Shown: in pieces, positions 11,160-22,560 of the stretch
Layout: every line of letters begins with the position of its first letter
Numbering within the stretch: the stretch's first letter is position 1
NCBI GenBank assembly: GCA_031769625.1
Contig: JAUIMM010000213.1
Span: 3,155,001 to 3,219,000 of the forward strand
Reading direction: 5' to 3'
DNA from: Taudactylus pleione
Taxonomy: Eukaryota > Chordata > Amphibia > Anura > Myobatrachidae
Length of the DNA: 64,000 nucleotides
Notes under the pieces: generated by a model
The model's input: the letters and a program-made list of their open reading frames with translations, nothing else
Databases searched by the model: none
What the model was told of the DNA's origin: nothing
Made by a program: the position numbers and the translations under genes

Positions 11160-12055
11160 CATGTTTGTAACAGCAAAGTGAATAGTGGAAGGGTCTGTAG
11201 TTAACATATATTAAAAAAAGAAGAAAAAAAAAATAAAATTAAAACAGTATAGCCAGTGGCATTTCCATATTAAAGAAAAAAATAAATAAATTACCTATGG
11301 CAAGTCTCGAAGGTAAAACATCAGAACGTTTCCAATAAAAGTGACCCATTTCACCATTACAATGGTTTAAATTCTATTAAACCGCAGTATGCAATTTTCA
11401 TCCTAGTTGCTGAAATTCAACTAATGCTAATGGACTTAATTTACGCTACACCTGCAGAGTTTTATTCTTAACCTATCAATTTTCCCTGTTGTACCTCAAT
11501 GCAGCGGAGTAACTGACCTATTTTCTTTATTAGCAGTGTGAATGTTCATGTTTCTATGACAGCAGTTTAGCTATGCTGAATGACTAGCATTGGCAGCAAC
11601 TACTAATGTCAGTTAGTAGATGTGCCACATCCTGATGAAAATTAAGTTTATTGCAACTTTATTTTAGGTATTTCAAGAATAGGTTTGCTTTGTCTGCAAC
11701 ACTTAAAAAGGGCCACTAAACCTAAAATGGAATTGCAGAAAATTAAAAATAAATACTAAACATTCTCACAAATGTATGTAAAAGTTCCAAAAGCTTGGCA
11801 GCACTTGCAATATGTGATATTATATTTACATGATTTGTACAGTTGAGGACTAACTACCCTACTATCAGCTATTTTTTTTTTACTAACAGGCCGACTGAAG
11901 TGCCATTCAATGGGATTACTGCTGTGTACAGAGAAGCCCAGTGGGAGGGTGGGTAAAGAGCACCCAGGTCCGGGTCTGAATGGGAGCCTCGACTACAAGA
12001 ACTAGCTTGTTTGCTGGTCCTTGTAGTTATCAAGTACTAAAGAAACTTCATGAAT
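11160..12055. other. Anonymous AT-rich stretch
   Basis: I see nothing recognisable. There are some A-rich runs around 11210-11290. Confidence 0.4.
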
Positions 12056-13152
12056 ATACAACAATAACATTAAAACCACATGCCTAATATCGTGTAGGTC
12101 CCCCTTGTGCCGCCAAAACAGCTGCTGACCCGTCAAGGCATGGACTCCACAAGACCTCTGATGGTGTCCTGTGGTATCTGGCACCAAGACCTTAGCAGCA
12201 GATCCTTTAAGTTGCTAGGTGGGGCCTCCATGGCTCAAACTTGTTTTTCCAGCACATCCCACAGATGCATGACTGGATTGAGATCTGGGGAAATTAGAGG
12301 CCAAGTCAAAACCTTGAACTCTGTCATGTTCCTCAAACCATTCCTGAACAATTTTTGCAGTGTGGCAGGGTGAATTATCCTGCTGAAAAAGGCACTGCCA
12401 TCAGGGACTACCATTGCCATGAAGGGGTGTACTTGGTCTGCAACAATGTGTAGGTAGGTGGTATATGTCAAAGTATCATCCACATGAATGCAAGGACCCA
12501 AAGTTTTCCAGCAGAACATTGCCCAGGGCATTACACTGCATCCACTGGCCTTCATTTTTCCCCATTGTGCATCCTGGTGCCATCTCTTCCCCAGGTAAAA
12601 TAACGCACATGCACCTAGCTGTCCACATCCTGTAAAAGAAAATGTTATTCATTCGACCAGGCCCCCTTCTTCCATTGCTCCATGATCCAGTACTGACACT
12701 CACGTGCCCATTGTAGGCACCTTCGGAGGTGGGCAGGGGTCAGCATGGGCATTCGGACCGGTCTGCAGCTACACAGAAAGCTGCAATGCACTGTATATTC
12801 GTATATCTTTCTATCTAGCCAGCATTAACTTTTTCAGCAATTTGTGCAACAGCAGCATAAATGAGCCTTGGACGCCATGACCCAGTCACTGGTTGTCCTT
12901 CCTTGGACCACTACATACTGGGAACACCCCACAAGACCTACCGTTTTAGAGATGCTCTGACCCAGTCATCTAGGCATCACAATTTGGCAGTTGCTCAGAT
13001 CCATTTTCCTGCTTACAATACATCAACTTCAAGAACTGACTTTACTTGCTGATTAATATATACCATTCCTTGAGAGGTGTCATTGTAACAAGATAATTAA
13101 GGTTATTCACTTCACCTGCCAGTGGTTTTAATGTTATGGCTGATTGATGTAT
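12056..13152 (-). mobile_element. Degraded Tc1-like transposon, second lineage
   Basis: The termini are inverted: 'aataacattaaaaccac' on the left (12063-12079) against 'gtggttttaatgttat' on the right (about 13122-13137). Both sit next to TA-rich sequence. The coding strand is minus. The family is distinct from the element at 4596-6153, with different termini and protein. Its length of about 1.1 kb is short for a full Tc1, so it has lost material. Confidence 0.8.
12125..12960 (-). pseudogene. Tc1-like transposase remnant
   Basis: On the minus strand the piece 'EFKVLTWPLISPDLNPVMHL' (about 12325-12265) matches the region around the third catalytic residue of Tc1 transposases. There the Glu of the usual PDLNPIEH is replaced by Met. 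Upstream, in a different frame, 'FQQDNSPCHTAKI' (about 12395-12350) preserves the second catalytic Asp. The last coding part runs to 'HDIRHVVLMLLLY' inside the terminal repeat. The frameshift between the second and third motifs and the lost Glu show that it is dead. I could not find a convincing first Asp motif or start codon. Confidence 0.75.
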
Positions 13153-13320
13153 ATATTGATGCCATAAAAAAAAAATATATATACTTTTGCCCCATCTTTA
13201 TTTCCTTACACACACCTAAACACGCACAGCCGTGTTACTTTGTTTCAAGTCACTTTTTTGTCTTGCACCAAAGGTTCAAGTTCTCCCTGATTGTATAACA
13301 CTGCTATAACATATAGCGTT
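13153..13320. other. Anonymous spacer
   Basis: I see nothing recognisable here. Confidence 0.4.
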
Positions 13321-13680
13321 CACGCTAGGCTGTTTTAGTGGGGTGCTACCCCCTGCCAGATTTCATAAAGGCCGAGTGCGCCGTGCCCCTTTTGGCGACG
13401 CTCCGCTAAAACAGCCTGCCTGGTCCCCACCCACAGGCAACAGTGTCCCGCAGGTGGGGAAGACTGCTGTGCAGCGGTCACCGCCGGTGAGTAGATGCCG
13501 GAAGAATGCGCCCGCCATCTATTCACAGAAAAGGGGGAGCTTGGGGGCAGCCTGGCATGTCCGTAAGTACGGCCCCCAAGAGTGATGAAAAGGGGGAGCG
13601 CGTCTTAAAGAAACACCTTTTCTCACGAATATGCCCCCTTTTCAGGCGCGCGCCAGATTGACCTTTCTCTAGGTCCGACG
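13321..13680. other. GC-rich, CpG-dense anonymous repeat-like block
   Basis: The GC-rich block stands out sharply from AT-rich flanks and contains overlapping open frames on both strands. I see no domain. It resembles a dispersed repeat more than an exon. Confidence 0.35.
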
Positions 13681-14716
13681 CCGGACATAGAGTGAACACT
13701 AATATAGGTTAGTCCTATATAAAAGGATAAATAGAATTATAATATTAATAATGGTAATATCACAACTGAGACAGCATACACCTATTAGCATCTTTATACA
13801 AAAACAGTATTTTATTTTCATAAATATGCCAACTACAGTTTAAAATAAAAAAGTTAACTATTTCCCACATACCATGTAACTCCCCTGTTCCAATTTCATC
13901 ATCATCCTTATTCATAAAGCCTGGATGAACTAAGTTACATTCCAGAGTGACTGATTTACAAAACAATTCAGATCCAATACTCACCAAATGAGAACAATGA
14001 AAAAAATGGATTGATTTTTACATTAGCAAATAACAGGTAAAGAAAATTACAGGCACAATATATTGACAATTTCATACAATGCTCCAATAGCTGAGTTATG
14101 TATTTATACAACTAAATAAAAATATACGTACAAATACATTTGTAAAAATTTTAAAAATTATAACAAAAGTTAAATGAAATAACATAAAAAGTAGCATTGC
14201 CCCTTTCTATAACTATTACATTTAAATAAAAAAATATATTTCCTCACATTTTTCTTGTAGGCAGAGGATTTGTTCCTGGAAACATTATATTATAAAAAGC
14301 ATATATTTTCGTGTGTGACTACATTTCTCAATTCTATTTTATTTTGTGACGACAACCAATGATTACTGTATAACATACAGACAGTAATCAATCACGCCTT
14401 ACAGAGTGTTGCAAGACTTTATTCTCATCCTTAAATCAAAGCACAATGTCATCATCAAGTACTAGACCGTAATTTTCACATCTACTGCTAGTATTATAGG
14501 CAAACTATTTTGACTAATGCATAACAGTGTGACATAGGCAGTTTATTTATCGTGATTCATGGGGAGAAAATCAGTGCAGTCATCAGCACAAGTAAAGATT
14601 TGTAAAGGAGTTATTTTTACATTCAGTGAGTCACTACAAATTAGAACATGCGTAATTGGCCTCTGTCCAACTACTTCAGTATGTTGAAATGCCCTATACA
14701 GCCAACTATTTATACA
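13681..14716. other. Anonymous AT-rich stretch
   Basis: I see no gene. The sequence is AT-rich without terminal repeats that I can pair. Confidence 0.4.
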
Positions 14717-14718
14717 TA

Positions 14719-15634
14719 CCGTGTTTCCCCGATAATAAGACACGGTCTTATTTTTTTTATGGGTCCAAAAAACACCATAGGGCTTATTTTCGGGGTAGGT
14801 CTTATTTTAACTAACATTGACAGCAGTGCCCCTTATGCAGGCCCCCCCTATAGCAGTGCCCCTTATACAGCCCCCCCTGTAGCAGTGCCCCTTATGCAGG
14901 CCCCCCCTGTAGCAGTGTCCCTTATGCAGGCCCCCCCCTGTAGCAGTGCCCCTTATGCAGCCTCCCTTGTGTAGCAGTGCCCCTTATGCAGGCCCCCCCT
15001 GTAGCAGTGTCCTTTATGCAGGCCCCCCCTGTAGCAGTGCCCCTTATGCAGCCTCCCTTGTGTAGCAGTGCCCCTTACACAGCCCCCCCCTGTAGCAGTG
15101 TCCTTTATGCAGGCCCCCCTGTAGCAGTGCCCCTTATGCAGCCTCCCTTGTGTAGCAGTGCCCCTTATACAGCCCCCCCCTGTAGCAGTGCCCCTTATGC
15201 AGGCCCCCCCTGTAGCAGTGTCCCTTATGCAGGCCCCCCCCTGTAGCAGTGCCCCTTATGCAGGCCCCCCCTGTAGCAGTGTCCTTTATGCAGACCCCCT
15301 TATTGCAGTGCAAGCCCCCCTGTAATTGATCCCCCACCAGTACAGTACGGTACTTACCTGAGTCGCCACCGTCCGGGATGTCCCTCTCACTTGCGCGCTG
15401 ACTGGATCTAACATGATCCAGCAGGCGCGGCCGCACAGGATCCTCAGCGCGCGGGTGACGTCATGACGTCACCCGCGCACTGCATGACTGGGAACGCTGG
15501 GCTCTGCAGCGTTCCCAGCTCAAAAAGAGAATAAGGTAGGTCTTATTTTCGGGGTAGGGCTTATTTTAGACCGGGCTACAAAAGTAAGAGTAGGGCTTAT
15601 TTTCAGGGTAGGTCTTATTATCGGGGAAACACGG
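14719..15634. mobile_element. TA-flanked MITE with 23-bp perfect TIRs
   Basis: The left end 'ccgtgtttccccgataataa' plus 'gac' (14719-14741) is matched perfectly in reverse complement at 15612-15634. Both ends are flanked by TA (14717-14718 and 15635-15636), the Tc1/mariner-type target. Sub-terminal blocks repeat the theme 'ggggtagggcttatttt' several times on both sides. The centre holds a minisatellite (14820-15300) and a palindromic CpG-rich block around 'gggtgacgtcatgacgtcac'. There is no transposase, so it must have been moved by another element. Confidence 0.85.
14820..15305 (+). repeat. 30-bp minisatellite inside the MITE
   Basis: The unit is 'gcagtgccccttatgcaggc' followed by 'cccccctgta'. 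About 16 copies stand in a row with small length changes in the C-run. Two main variants alternate: 'cccccc' units and 'ctcccttgtg' units. The 30-31 bp period gives long open frames on both strands that are not genes. Confidence 0.9.
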
Positions 15635-15636
15635 TA

Positions 15637-15994
15637 CTTGTAAAGTGAGTTTTGGTTTTTTTTTGTATTGAAATATTAGTGTGTAAAAAATGTGAAATAG
15701 ACTAAAGAGGAAATAACTCCCCTGGAAAAAAATAAAAAATAAGATAAATCAATACTGGACACCTACATGTGGCCAAATTGAACACAGATCCAGACGATAA
15801 GCAGTTATCCCTGTGCTGCCAGCTTAATACTAGTGTGAATTACACTTCTTTGAATATTATGTATGTTAAAATAGCTCTGTAAACTAATTGCATGCTGTCA
15901 TATTTCTGTGCTCGTCTGGCCCAAGATTGTTTTTATTTTAGTTGAGTACTAATAATTGCAATAATGTAACCTTGTATATATATATATAAAAACG
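15637..15994. other. Anonymous AT-rich spacer
   Basis: Nothing recognisable is seen, apart from a short TA run at about 15976-15987 next to the foldback. Confidence 0.4.
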
Positions 15995-16281
15995 AAGAAA
16001 AGCGCTTATGGGTGTAGTATTTTCACTTAAAATATGCCCCCTCCTTGGCCAAAAAAGAATTATGCGTACCAGACCAAAACTGGTTTGTTAGCTCGTCAGG
16101 GTACCTACTGTCCAATACCAGACAGTAGGGACTCAATCAACGCATTTCGTTGCTCGACTTCCTCATGGAAAAGATACCCTGACAAGCTAACAAACACGTT
16201 TGGGTCCGGTATGCATAATTCTTTTTCAGCTAAGGAGGGCCATATTTTAAGTGAAAATACTACACCATAAGCGCTTTTCTT
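15995..16281. mobile_element. Foldback unit, probable inverted PLE termini
   Basis: Two arms of about 120 bp face each other. The left arm begins 'aagaaaagcgcttatggg' and the right arm, read in reverse complement, begins 'aagaaaagcgcttatggt'. They stay alignable through 'gtagtattttcacttaaaat' and 'tttgttagct' to 'gtcagggta'. The short spacer between the arms carries the hammerhead-like core at 16148-16173. Inverted head-to-head termini are known for PLEs, hence the call. Confidence 0.6.
16138..16173 (-). ncRNA. Hammerhead-ribozyme-like core
   Basis: Read on the minus strand the sequence gives 'ATGAGGAAGTCGAGCAACGA' and then 'AATGCG'. ATGAGGA differs from CUGANGA only in the first base, a two-base-pair stem II (GT/AC) follows, and the GAAA box is intact. 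It lies in the spacer of the foldback unit. The weak stem II and altered first base make activity doubtful. Confidence 0.45.
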
Positions 16282-16560
16282 GGTTTTCTCTTTTTTGCAT
16301 CTCTATTTCAGATCATTTGCTGGCTTGGATCATTCAAGAAAAGCTACTATACATAAAATATTTGCTTATTAATGTGTTTATAACCTGTTCTTATAGGTTA
16401 GAAAAAGGAACACCACACACATACAGTAGATTACATATATCGATTACGGGATTACAGCACCCGGATGTTGAAAGTACTTGTGTGTGCGCGGTTCTCCACT
16501 GGAGATTAGAGATAGATTATATATATATATATATATATATATTCAGTTTCAAAGAACAGA
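16282..16560. other. Probable PLE-related flank with TA microsatellite
   Basis: This continues from the foldback unit. It has no gene. A TA run sits at about 16517-16541. The block 'tgtgtgcgcggttctccact' at 16479 may belong to the same element, but I cannot prove it. Confidence 0.3.
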
Positions 16561-16829
16561 AATGAGAGACCAGCACGCCACCTTAATGCAAATAGTAATT
16601 AAAGTTATTGTATTAAAAATACAGCCATGTAAAAGTCCACCAAAACATGCATGTCACAAATGTATTGAGGCAACATGTATACTTGAGCTGCAGCCAAATG
16701 AAGAAATGCCATAGAGGCAGCAAAGCAAAACATTAATGCAGAGGATGGCAACACGTATACTTAACAACAGCCTGGTGACAGTATGCAAATATAGGTCAAT
16801 GGTCAAGGGCAATTGAGAGGGTTAACAGG
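16561..16829. other. Anonymous stretch
   Basis: Nothing recognisable is seen. Confidence 0.35.
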
Positions 16830-17854
16830 CAAAGACAGCCACAGTGAGGTTGGTCCAGGCTGATTGCTCTCAGCTGGGAAGCCTCTGTGAATATGCAGCA
16901 CTCAGGTGGTCATAGTGGCAATTACCAGCGGCTAGTCTTGTTTGCTCACACGGGATAGGCTCTGACTTCTGTTATAGTGCAGTGAGCCCATTCCTGCCTT
17001 GCCGGAGATATTTTCTTGTGGAAATCGTGCTATCCAGTCCCTGTATCTGTTTGGTGTTCCTGGTTCCTGTCCTGGTACTGCCTTGTGTCACTTGTACCTG
17101 TTGCAAGTATACCTGGAACATTTATTGTCCTGCTAATTCACTCTGCAAGACATTCGTGTTGTGTACAGTTGCTATTCCATCCTGTAATATATGTACATAC
17201 CACTTGCTGCTATTATACTGTGAAAAACACACGCTGGTTAATATGTTACAATTCCATTCTGCATTATATGTTATGCTGCAATTCCATACTGCCAGCTGTA
17301 TGTGTATCTGAGTTTATTGCTATACCATCTCGCAATATATCTGTTGTTTGGGATTGTAACTGTTTTATGTAGTTGTGTTTATTTGCAATTGTTTTCTGTT
17401 ATTGTCCGCAGTGCATGCTGCTCTGTGGTAATATTATTGCAATATTATTACTTAGTATTGCGGATTTTCACGCTGTTTATTAATGTGCATTCTACCTTGC
17501 TTGTGTCCACGGCTGCAGGCTGCTCCGTGGTCAGTATTATTTTTGTACTACTACTACTCCAGTTTTACCTTACAAACTCCCACTGTTTGTATAAGCCCCT
17601 ACTGTCCAGAGGTTAAGACCTGGCAGCATTCTAAGTACCTGTGAGTGAGTTGTATTCTATGGGAACAACGGGCGGTTGTTGTAGGCAGAAGCCCTCCCAA
17701 GAGCAACTCTAGACTTATACAAATACAGAGGATATTCAATACACACGTTTTCTGTCTGGACGTAAAATTTATATTTTTGGACATAAAATAGATATTTTCA
17801 AAATAGCGGGGAGCTTCAGAAATCATAGGAAAATACCTGACGTGTGTGCTGGCT
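16830..17854 (+). other. T/C-rich unclassified retroelement-like segment
   Basis: The plus strand is rich in T and C, with loosely repeated phrases such as 'attccatcctgtaatatat', 'attccattctgcattatat' and 'taccatctcgcaatatat'. That suggests decayed internal duplication. It directly precedes an L2-type 3' tail. Hydrophobic open frames at 16982-17616 come from the T-rich composition and have no domain. It could be the LTR or leader of an old retroelement; this is weak. Confidence 0.3.
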
Positions 17855-18110
17855 AGAATGTAGAATGTAAGCTCTCACGAGCAGGGCCCTCTTACCTCAT
17901 GTGCTTCTCCTTCCATTCTATTTTAATTTACAACAGCACCTAACCCTTGGTTTGCTGACACCATGCTGCTCATTTAAGTGTTATGCTGCAATGTTTATAA
18001 ATCATGTATGTGTTCTGTATTGTTTGTACTGTTAATAACTATTTTCTGTGTGCTCATTTGTTTATGTACTTTGTAAGGCACTGTGGAAGCCTTGTGGTGC
18101 CACATAAAGG

Positions 18111-18156
<46 letters not shown>
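17855..18156 (+). mobile_element. L2-type LINE 3' tail ending in (AAT)n
   Basis: The block opens with 'gaatgtaagctctcacgagc' and 'agggccctctt'. It closes with 'ttgtggtgccacataaagga' followed by a long AAT run (18111-18156). The same phrases appear in reverse at the 3' end of the L2 copy at 43836-47380. L2-clade LINEs end in short tandem repeats instead of poly(A), which fits. Confidence 0.75.
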
Positions 18157-18158
<2 letters not shown>

Positions 18159-19788
18159 TGATTGGGGGCACATGGTATATGTTTCGGAGAAATTAAGTAT
18201 TTAACCAATCACGCATCTGAGAGCAGTCTTGTTTACAATAATTTTAAAGAATATAAATGAATGTGAACATACCATATTTCATCTGGCTACTACACAGGGG
18301 AATATTATATACAGTTATTTGTATTTAGGTTAAAAGCAGGTGGTGCGAGAACCAACAAGCAAACAATGTATTATTACAGTCACGATATGTACCAGCACAA
18401 GTGCAATAAAAACAGTTATGGCATAGCTCTCCTCTCACTCCAGCCTCGGTCCTTCTGTGCGCCCCGGCCTGCCAGCTCTCCAAACATGAAAATAATTTAA
18501 TCTTGCATATCTCTTGCACTGCTAAATATAAGATTGCTAGATCATGGAAGCAACCACTCTTTCCGACCCGTCAACAGCTCCTCAACCGCATCTGGTTTGT
18601 GGCCTGTACTGTATTTTGTTACTGTATATAACAAGCCTCCAAAACAACATGGTGGATAGGTTTCAAGCAGTTTGATTACCATGGTTTAGATCTCAAAATG
18701 TGTCCATCCCTGGTCTATCCTAAACTATCATTCCCTACTCCTATCTTCTCTCTGTTGTCCTTCCTCCCCCCTTCCCTCTTTTGCCTCAGGGACTCCTTTA
18801 GTTGTCTCCCCCAGCTCGCCCCACCCGCTCTGACAGTGTCTTCTGGAAATTCTTTTAGTCTCCATTTCTTTATCTTCTCTATTTGTTTTCTTTTCTGCTT
18901 TTTTTTTATCCCACCTGGATATTTGCAGAGTTCTTACAATTATTTGCAGTTGCAAATTGTGATCCTCTAATTACCTCCCCACTTTTTAATTATTTTACTT
19001 GTTTACTTCCTACAAAGGGTTTTATCTTATTTACTACCTCAATCCTTTATTAATTTTAAATTTTCCTTTACAGGATAAAGTTTATCACTATGAAGCTACC
19101 CCATGTTATGCTATGTTTCATTATCTAGCATGTTATTCTTTGTTTATGTGCAGTATGCACATAATTAGTTTTTAGATTTACTTTTTTTTATTGTGATATC
19201 CCATTATTATTCATGTATGATTTTTCCTGATTTCGTAATAAAAAAACAAAAAAACAACAACACACAAAACGCTATGATATAGGTAAGAAAAGTACCTCTA
19301 TGTGGAGCCAGATTCCTAGAACCCAATTTGGGTTTAGGTTAACTAGATATGAGTGTTCAAAAAGGAATCTGTAAGGTTGCATTAGTAATCTGATTATAAT
19401 GCATGGAAAAAGGAGTCTCCCATTAATTTGGAATTGACCATCTTATGTAAAAGATGTAATTATACAATATAGGTTAACCTATAATTTATACAGGTTCAAA
19501 ATAGAAAATGATTACATTACTAAATTTAACCTTGAATGTGTGTGTCTGAACGGGTGGAAAAATCCCCAACAGCACATAAGACGGGCCCTTAAAGCTGAAC
19601 ACACCCATCAGTTGATAGAAAGGAAGATAAGCACATCTTTGACAAGTCCAATCACAGATCTGCTTCTCTCCAGACATGCTAATTACACTCAAGCAGAAAA
19701 GAGGGGTTGTTTTGTGGTCTGCTTGTCAGACCAGGAAGGTAAGAATATCAAATAAAACCATCACAGATTTTTCAGATAAGGACACTAA
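18157..19788. other. Anonymous stretch
   Basis: No gene is recognised. Short open frames at 18325-18970 and 19486-19755 overlap on opposite strands and show no domain. The sequence is T-rich around 18700-19260. Confidence 0.4.
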
Positions 19789-19970
19789 TGGGTCTATTTA
19801 CTAAGCAGTGATAAGTGACAGAGTGAAAAGTGATACGCCTGTGATAAGTGCCAGCCAATCAGCTCCCAACTGTAATTTTTCAAACACAGCCTGTGAGATG
19901 ACAGTTGGAAGCTGATTGGCTGGCACTTATCACAGACTTATCACTTTTCACTGCTTAGTACATAGACCCC
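19789..19970. repeat. 182-bp MITE with TAA target duplication
   Basis: The element is an almost complete palindrome. The left part has 'gtctatttactaagcagtg', 'agtgaaaagtgat' and 'gccagccaatcagct'. The right part mirrors these with 'agctgattggctggc', 'atcacttttcactgcttag' and 'tagacccc'. TAA flanks both sides (19786-19788 and 19971-19973), as in PIF/Harbinger-type insertions. Confidence 0.85.
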
Positions 19971-19987
19971 TAAATGACTCATCTTAA

Positions 19988-20301
19988 GCCGCATATCCAC
20001 TACACAATATAACCGAACAATTGAACGATAACATCGTTATCGTTCATTAGTCGTGCAGTGGATATGCCGTCAACGACCAGTGATGCGCACTCCCGCTGGT
20101 AGTTGATGCTGTCGCTCAACGCCCGAACCTGCTGTCCAACCTGACAATATAGTCAGGTTGTGCAGGTTCGGGGATGAGGGAGGGTGCCCACACTGAATGA
20201 TATATCTTCAGTGTGGGCTCAATGTTTACTGAACAATATAATGAACGATTAATGAACGATAACAACATCGTTCTCGTTCAGTCGTGTAGTGGATATGCGG
20301 C
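19988..20301. repeat. 314-bp MITE with TTAA target duplication
   Basis: The termini 'gccgcatatccactacac' and 'gtgtagtggatatgcggc' are a perfect inverted pair. TTAA stands on both sides (19984-19987, 20302-20305). Sub-terminal 'gaacgataac' blocks are also mirrored. TTAA duplications point to a piggyBac- or Kolobok-type source transposase. Confidence 0.9.
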
Positions 20302-20405
20302 TTAACAATACTGCCAAGGATTCTTTATTTATTTTTTTTAGAAAAAAAAATAAAACAAAAATCAAATCTATACACATGACATACCAGTTGATTTATTCTG
20401 AAGGT

Positions 20406-20726
20406 TACTAATACTTCTTTCACATCGCTAATGGCAGGTCGCACTCGGGATCTGTGCACACGTCGATCCCGGGTGAGACCCGCCCGAGACCCCTTTGAGA
20501 CTGGCGGCCCGACCAGTCACGAATGCCGGGTCGATGACGTCACCGGATTACCTGTTCACACTGCACAGCGAGCCGGGTTGAACTCGTGTTCAACCCTGCT
20601 CCCTACCAGAGTTGAAATGCCGGGTAATTTCAACTGGCCCCTTTCACACTGCACAGTCACAAGGGTTGCTGCGCGTTCATGTGCAGCAACCCGGGTTATT
20701 TGATGGCAGTGTGAAGAGGGGTATAA
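20406..20726. repeat. MITE of the 'CCCGGGTT' family
   Basis: The element is rich in 'cccgggt', 'gccgggt' and 'aaccctg' blocks and phrases such as 'ttcacactgcacag'. Its edges read 'tacttctttcacatc' and, in reverse complement, 'tacccctcttcacactg'. Related copies are at 31117-31497, 48520-48863, 48864-49219 and partly at 42760-42935. Confidence 0.7.
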
Positions 20727-20767
20727 CTTGCAGGAATAAGATTACCTAGACTGCCTTTTGATTTCTA

Positions 20768-20934
20768 GGGGTATATTTACTAAGAGTTTTTAGAAGTGTA
20801 GATGTTGCCCATAGCAACCAGATTCTAGCCATTATCTTCTAGAATGTGCTAGATACATTTTAAGTAGAATCTGATTGATTGCCATGGGCAACATCACCAC
20901 TTCTAAAAATTCTCACTTTAGTAAATATACCCCC
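20768..20934. repeat. MITE, 'ggggtatatttactaa' type
   Basis: The left terminus 'ggggtatatttactaa' faces the right terminus 'ttagtaaatatacccc'. Inner blocks 'gatgttgcccatagcaacca' and 'tgccatgggcaacatc' also mirror each other. CTA is repeated at the two borders. Confidence 0.85.
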
Positions 20935-21420
20935 TAGCATATCACATTTCTACAATAATAAAAGAGCCTGGTTTGGATGAAATTCCAATCAAATTATTGT
21001 TGTCCAATTAGTGTCCAGATGGATTTTGCTCCCTTACAGGTCAGAAACATTCACTCTGCAAAAATGTAATGTTAATCTCACCAACCTATTTCTCTTCTAG
21101 TTACATGTTACGTAATTTAATATTTTCTGGCCATTACATTAAAGTGATCACCCATTTCATCCATATATAAGCGCGGATCAGGAACGATGGGGGGGGGGTG
21201 GAGTTGCGGGGGCTCTCTGGGTTGGGGCAGACCAAACCCGCAGAGAAAGCGTGTAGAGAGTACAGCCTGTAATTACCAGGCCTCTGTCCTGGTCACCCCC
21301 ATGACCCATGACTGTTGGGACAGGCTCCATTTGTCCATGTGCTGTGAACGCTCTGCTGGCCGAGGTCGATGTGAAGGGGGTGGTCGGGGTCCTTTTCTCG
21401 GCAGGGGAGGCTCCGTGCAG
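20935..21420. other. Anonymous spacer with GC-rich segment
   Basis: No feature is recognised. The segment 21180-21420 is G-rich and abuts the point where PLE similarity stops. Confidence 0.35.
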
Positions 21421-22560
21421 TCATTTGGGCTCTATCCTGGATAACAATGGCACCCCCTTTGTCAGCTGATCGAATCACTATAGAGTTATCTTTGCTCAGA
21501 GAGATCAACGCATTATATTCTTCTTTGGATAGATTGTGTCGTATCGGGGTCATCCCCTTAAAATGTGAGCTTACCTCCTGATCCAACATTCTAACAAAGC
21601 TCTTGATGGAGGCATTGTTTGAAGAGGGATCAAAAGAAGAGTTTTTTTTGAAATGTGAAATGGGTGTCATTGTAGGAATGGCCTCCGAATTACTAAAGTA
21701 CTCTTTGGGTTTTAGACTCCTATGTAATCTCCATAGATCCTTCTTCCAATGGAAGCTATTGAATGTGCATGTGGGAATGAATGTTAGACCTTTTTGTAAT
21801 AGTGTGGATTCTGCCATGGTGAGTGTTCTGGAGGATAGATTCAAAATTACGTTTTCTTTTTGTACACCCTTCTGCCTCGACCCCTGTTTGCCACGTCTAG
21901 AGCGGGATCGTTTCCTTTTTGTGCTCGTGTGGCTACCCCTAAAGGGGGACGTTGTGTGATTGGAAGTGAAGTGGAGGGGAGATCTTGGTCACTTTGTGAC
22001 GAATTGGCCCCACTGGATCCTTCTGTGTCAAAAGGTCGTCGAGGGTTCCTAAAACGGTTCCTTTGGAATTTGGGATTAAGAGTTCTCCCTGTTGCCCAGG
22101 AATAGACACGTTGTTCCTGATAGTCAGTGTTGACTTTGGCTAGTTTCTCCTTTTTATATTTAATTAGGTCCCTTTTATATTCATCTATTTGGATATTCAG
22201 CTTCTCAAGCCAATTGTTGGAACTATCATTGACAAGGTAGGATTTATGTATGGTATCAAAGGATTTGATCTTATCGCGGATAAAGCTAAGTTCTCTGCTG
22301 GATTCCTCTATAACTAAAAGAATGAGGTCAAGCGAACATTTGTTTAAAATCGCCACCCATCTCCTACAAAAGTCGACATTATTCCGACCAATGGTCGGAA
22401 CATTCTTAATCCTAAAACCTCTAGGAATTTTTCTTTCCTTATGGTAATCCGATAATGTGACCCCATGCAAATGATAATCAATTTCTTTTTTCTTTAATTT
22501 GAGAATCTGAATAAACAATTCCTCCGCTGATGTTGTCCCTGCAGTGTCTAAAAGGGTTTC
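21421..22560 (-). pseudogene. PLE ORF: N-terminal domain and start of reverse transcriptase, frameshifted
   Basis: On the minus strand an open frame runs from about 22560 to 21850. It has a charged, helical N-terminal region ('FIQILKLKKKEIDYHLHGV', then a Lys-rich 'KRDLIKYKKEKLAKV') and a low-complexity Arg/Ser/Gln linker ending in 'RGRRVYKKK'. The protein then continues in another frame from 21844: 'LNLSSRTLTMAESTLLQKGL', 'RHNLSKEEYNALISL' and 'IVIRSADKGGAIVIQDRAQM'. That last block is the hallmark start of the PLE reverse transcriptase. The shift lies in an A-run near 21850 and needs only a one-base indel. Similarity ends at about 21421, before any catalytic Asp, so the copy is 3' truncated. 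It may belong to the same family as the GIY-YIG fragment at 4083-4409, but they share no overlapping region. Confidence 0.85.

Noticed and set aside
14648..15246. Pro/Ala-rich repeat-protein frames on both strands
   Set aside because: They are translations of the 30-bp minisatellite inside a MITE.
16982..17616. Cys- and Leu-rich open frames of over 100 codons
   Set aside because: Three overlapping frames in the same T/C-rich sequence, inside a repeat-like block, with no domain.
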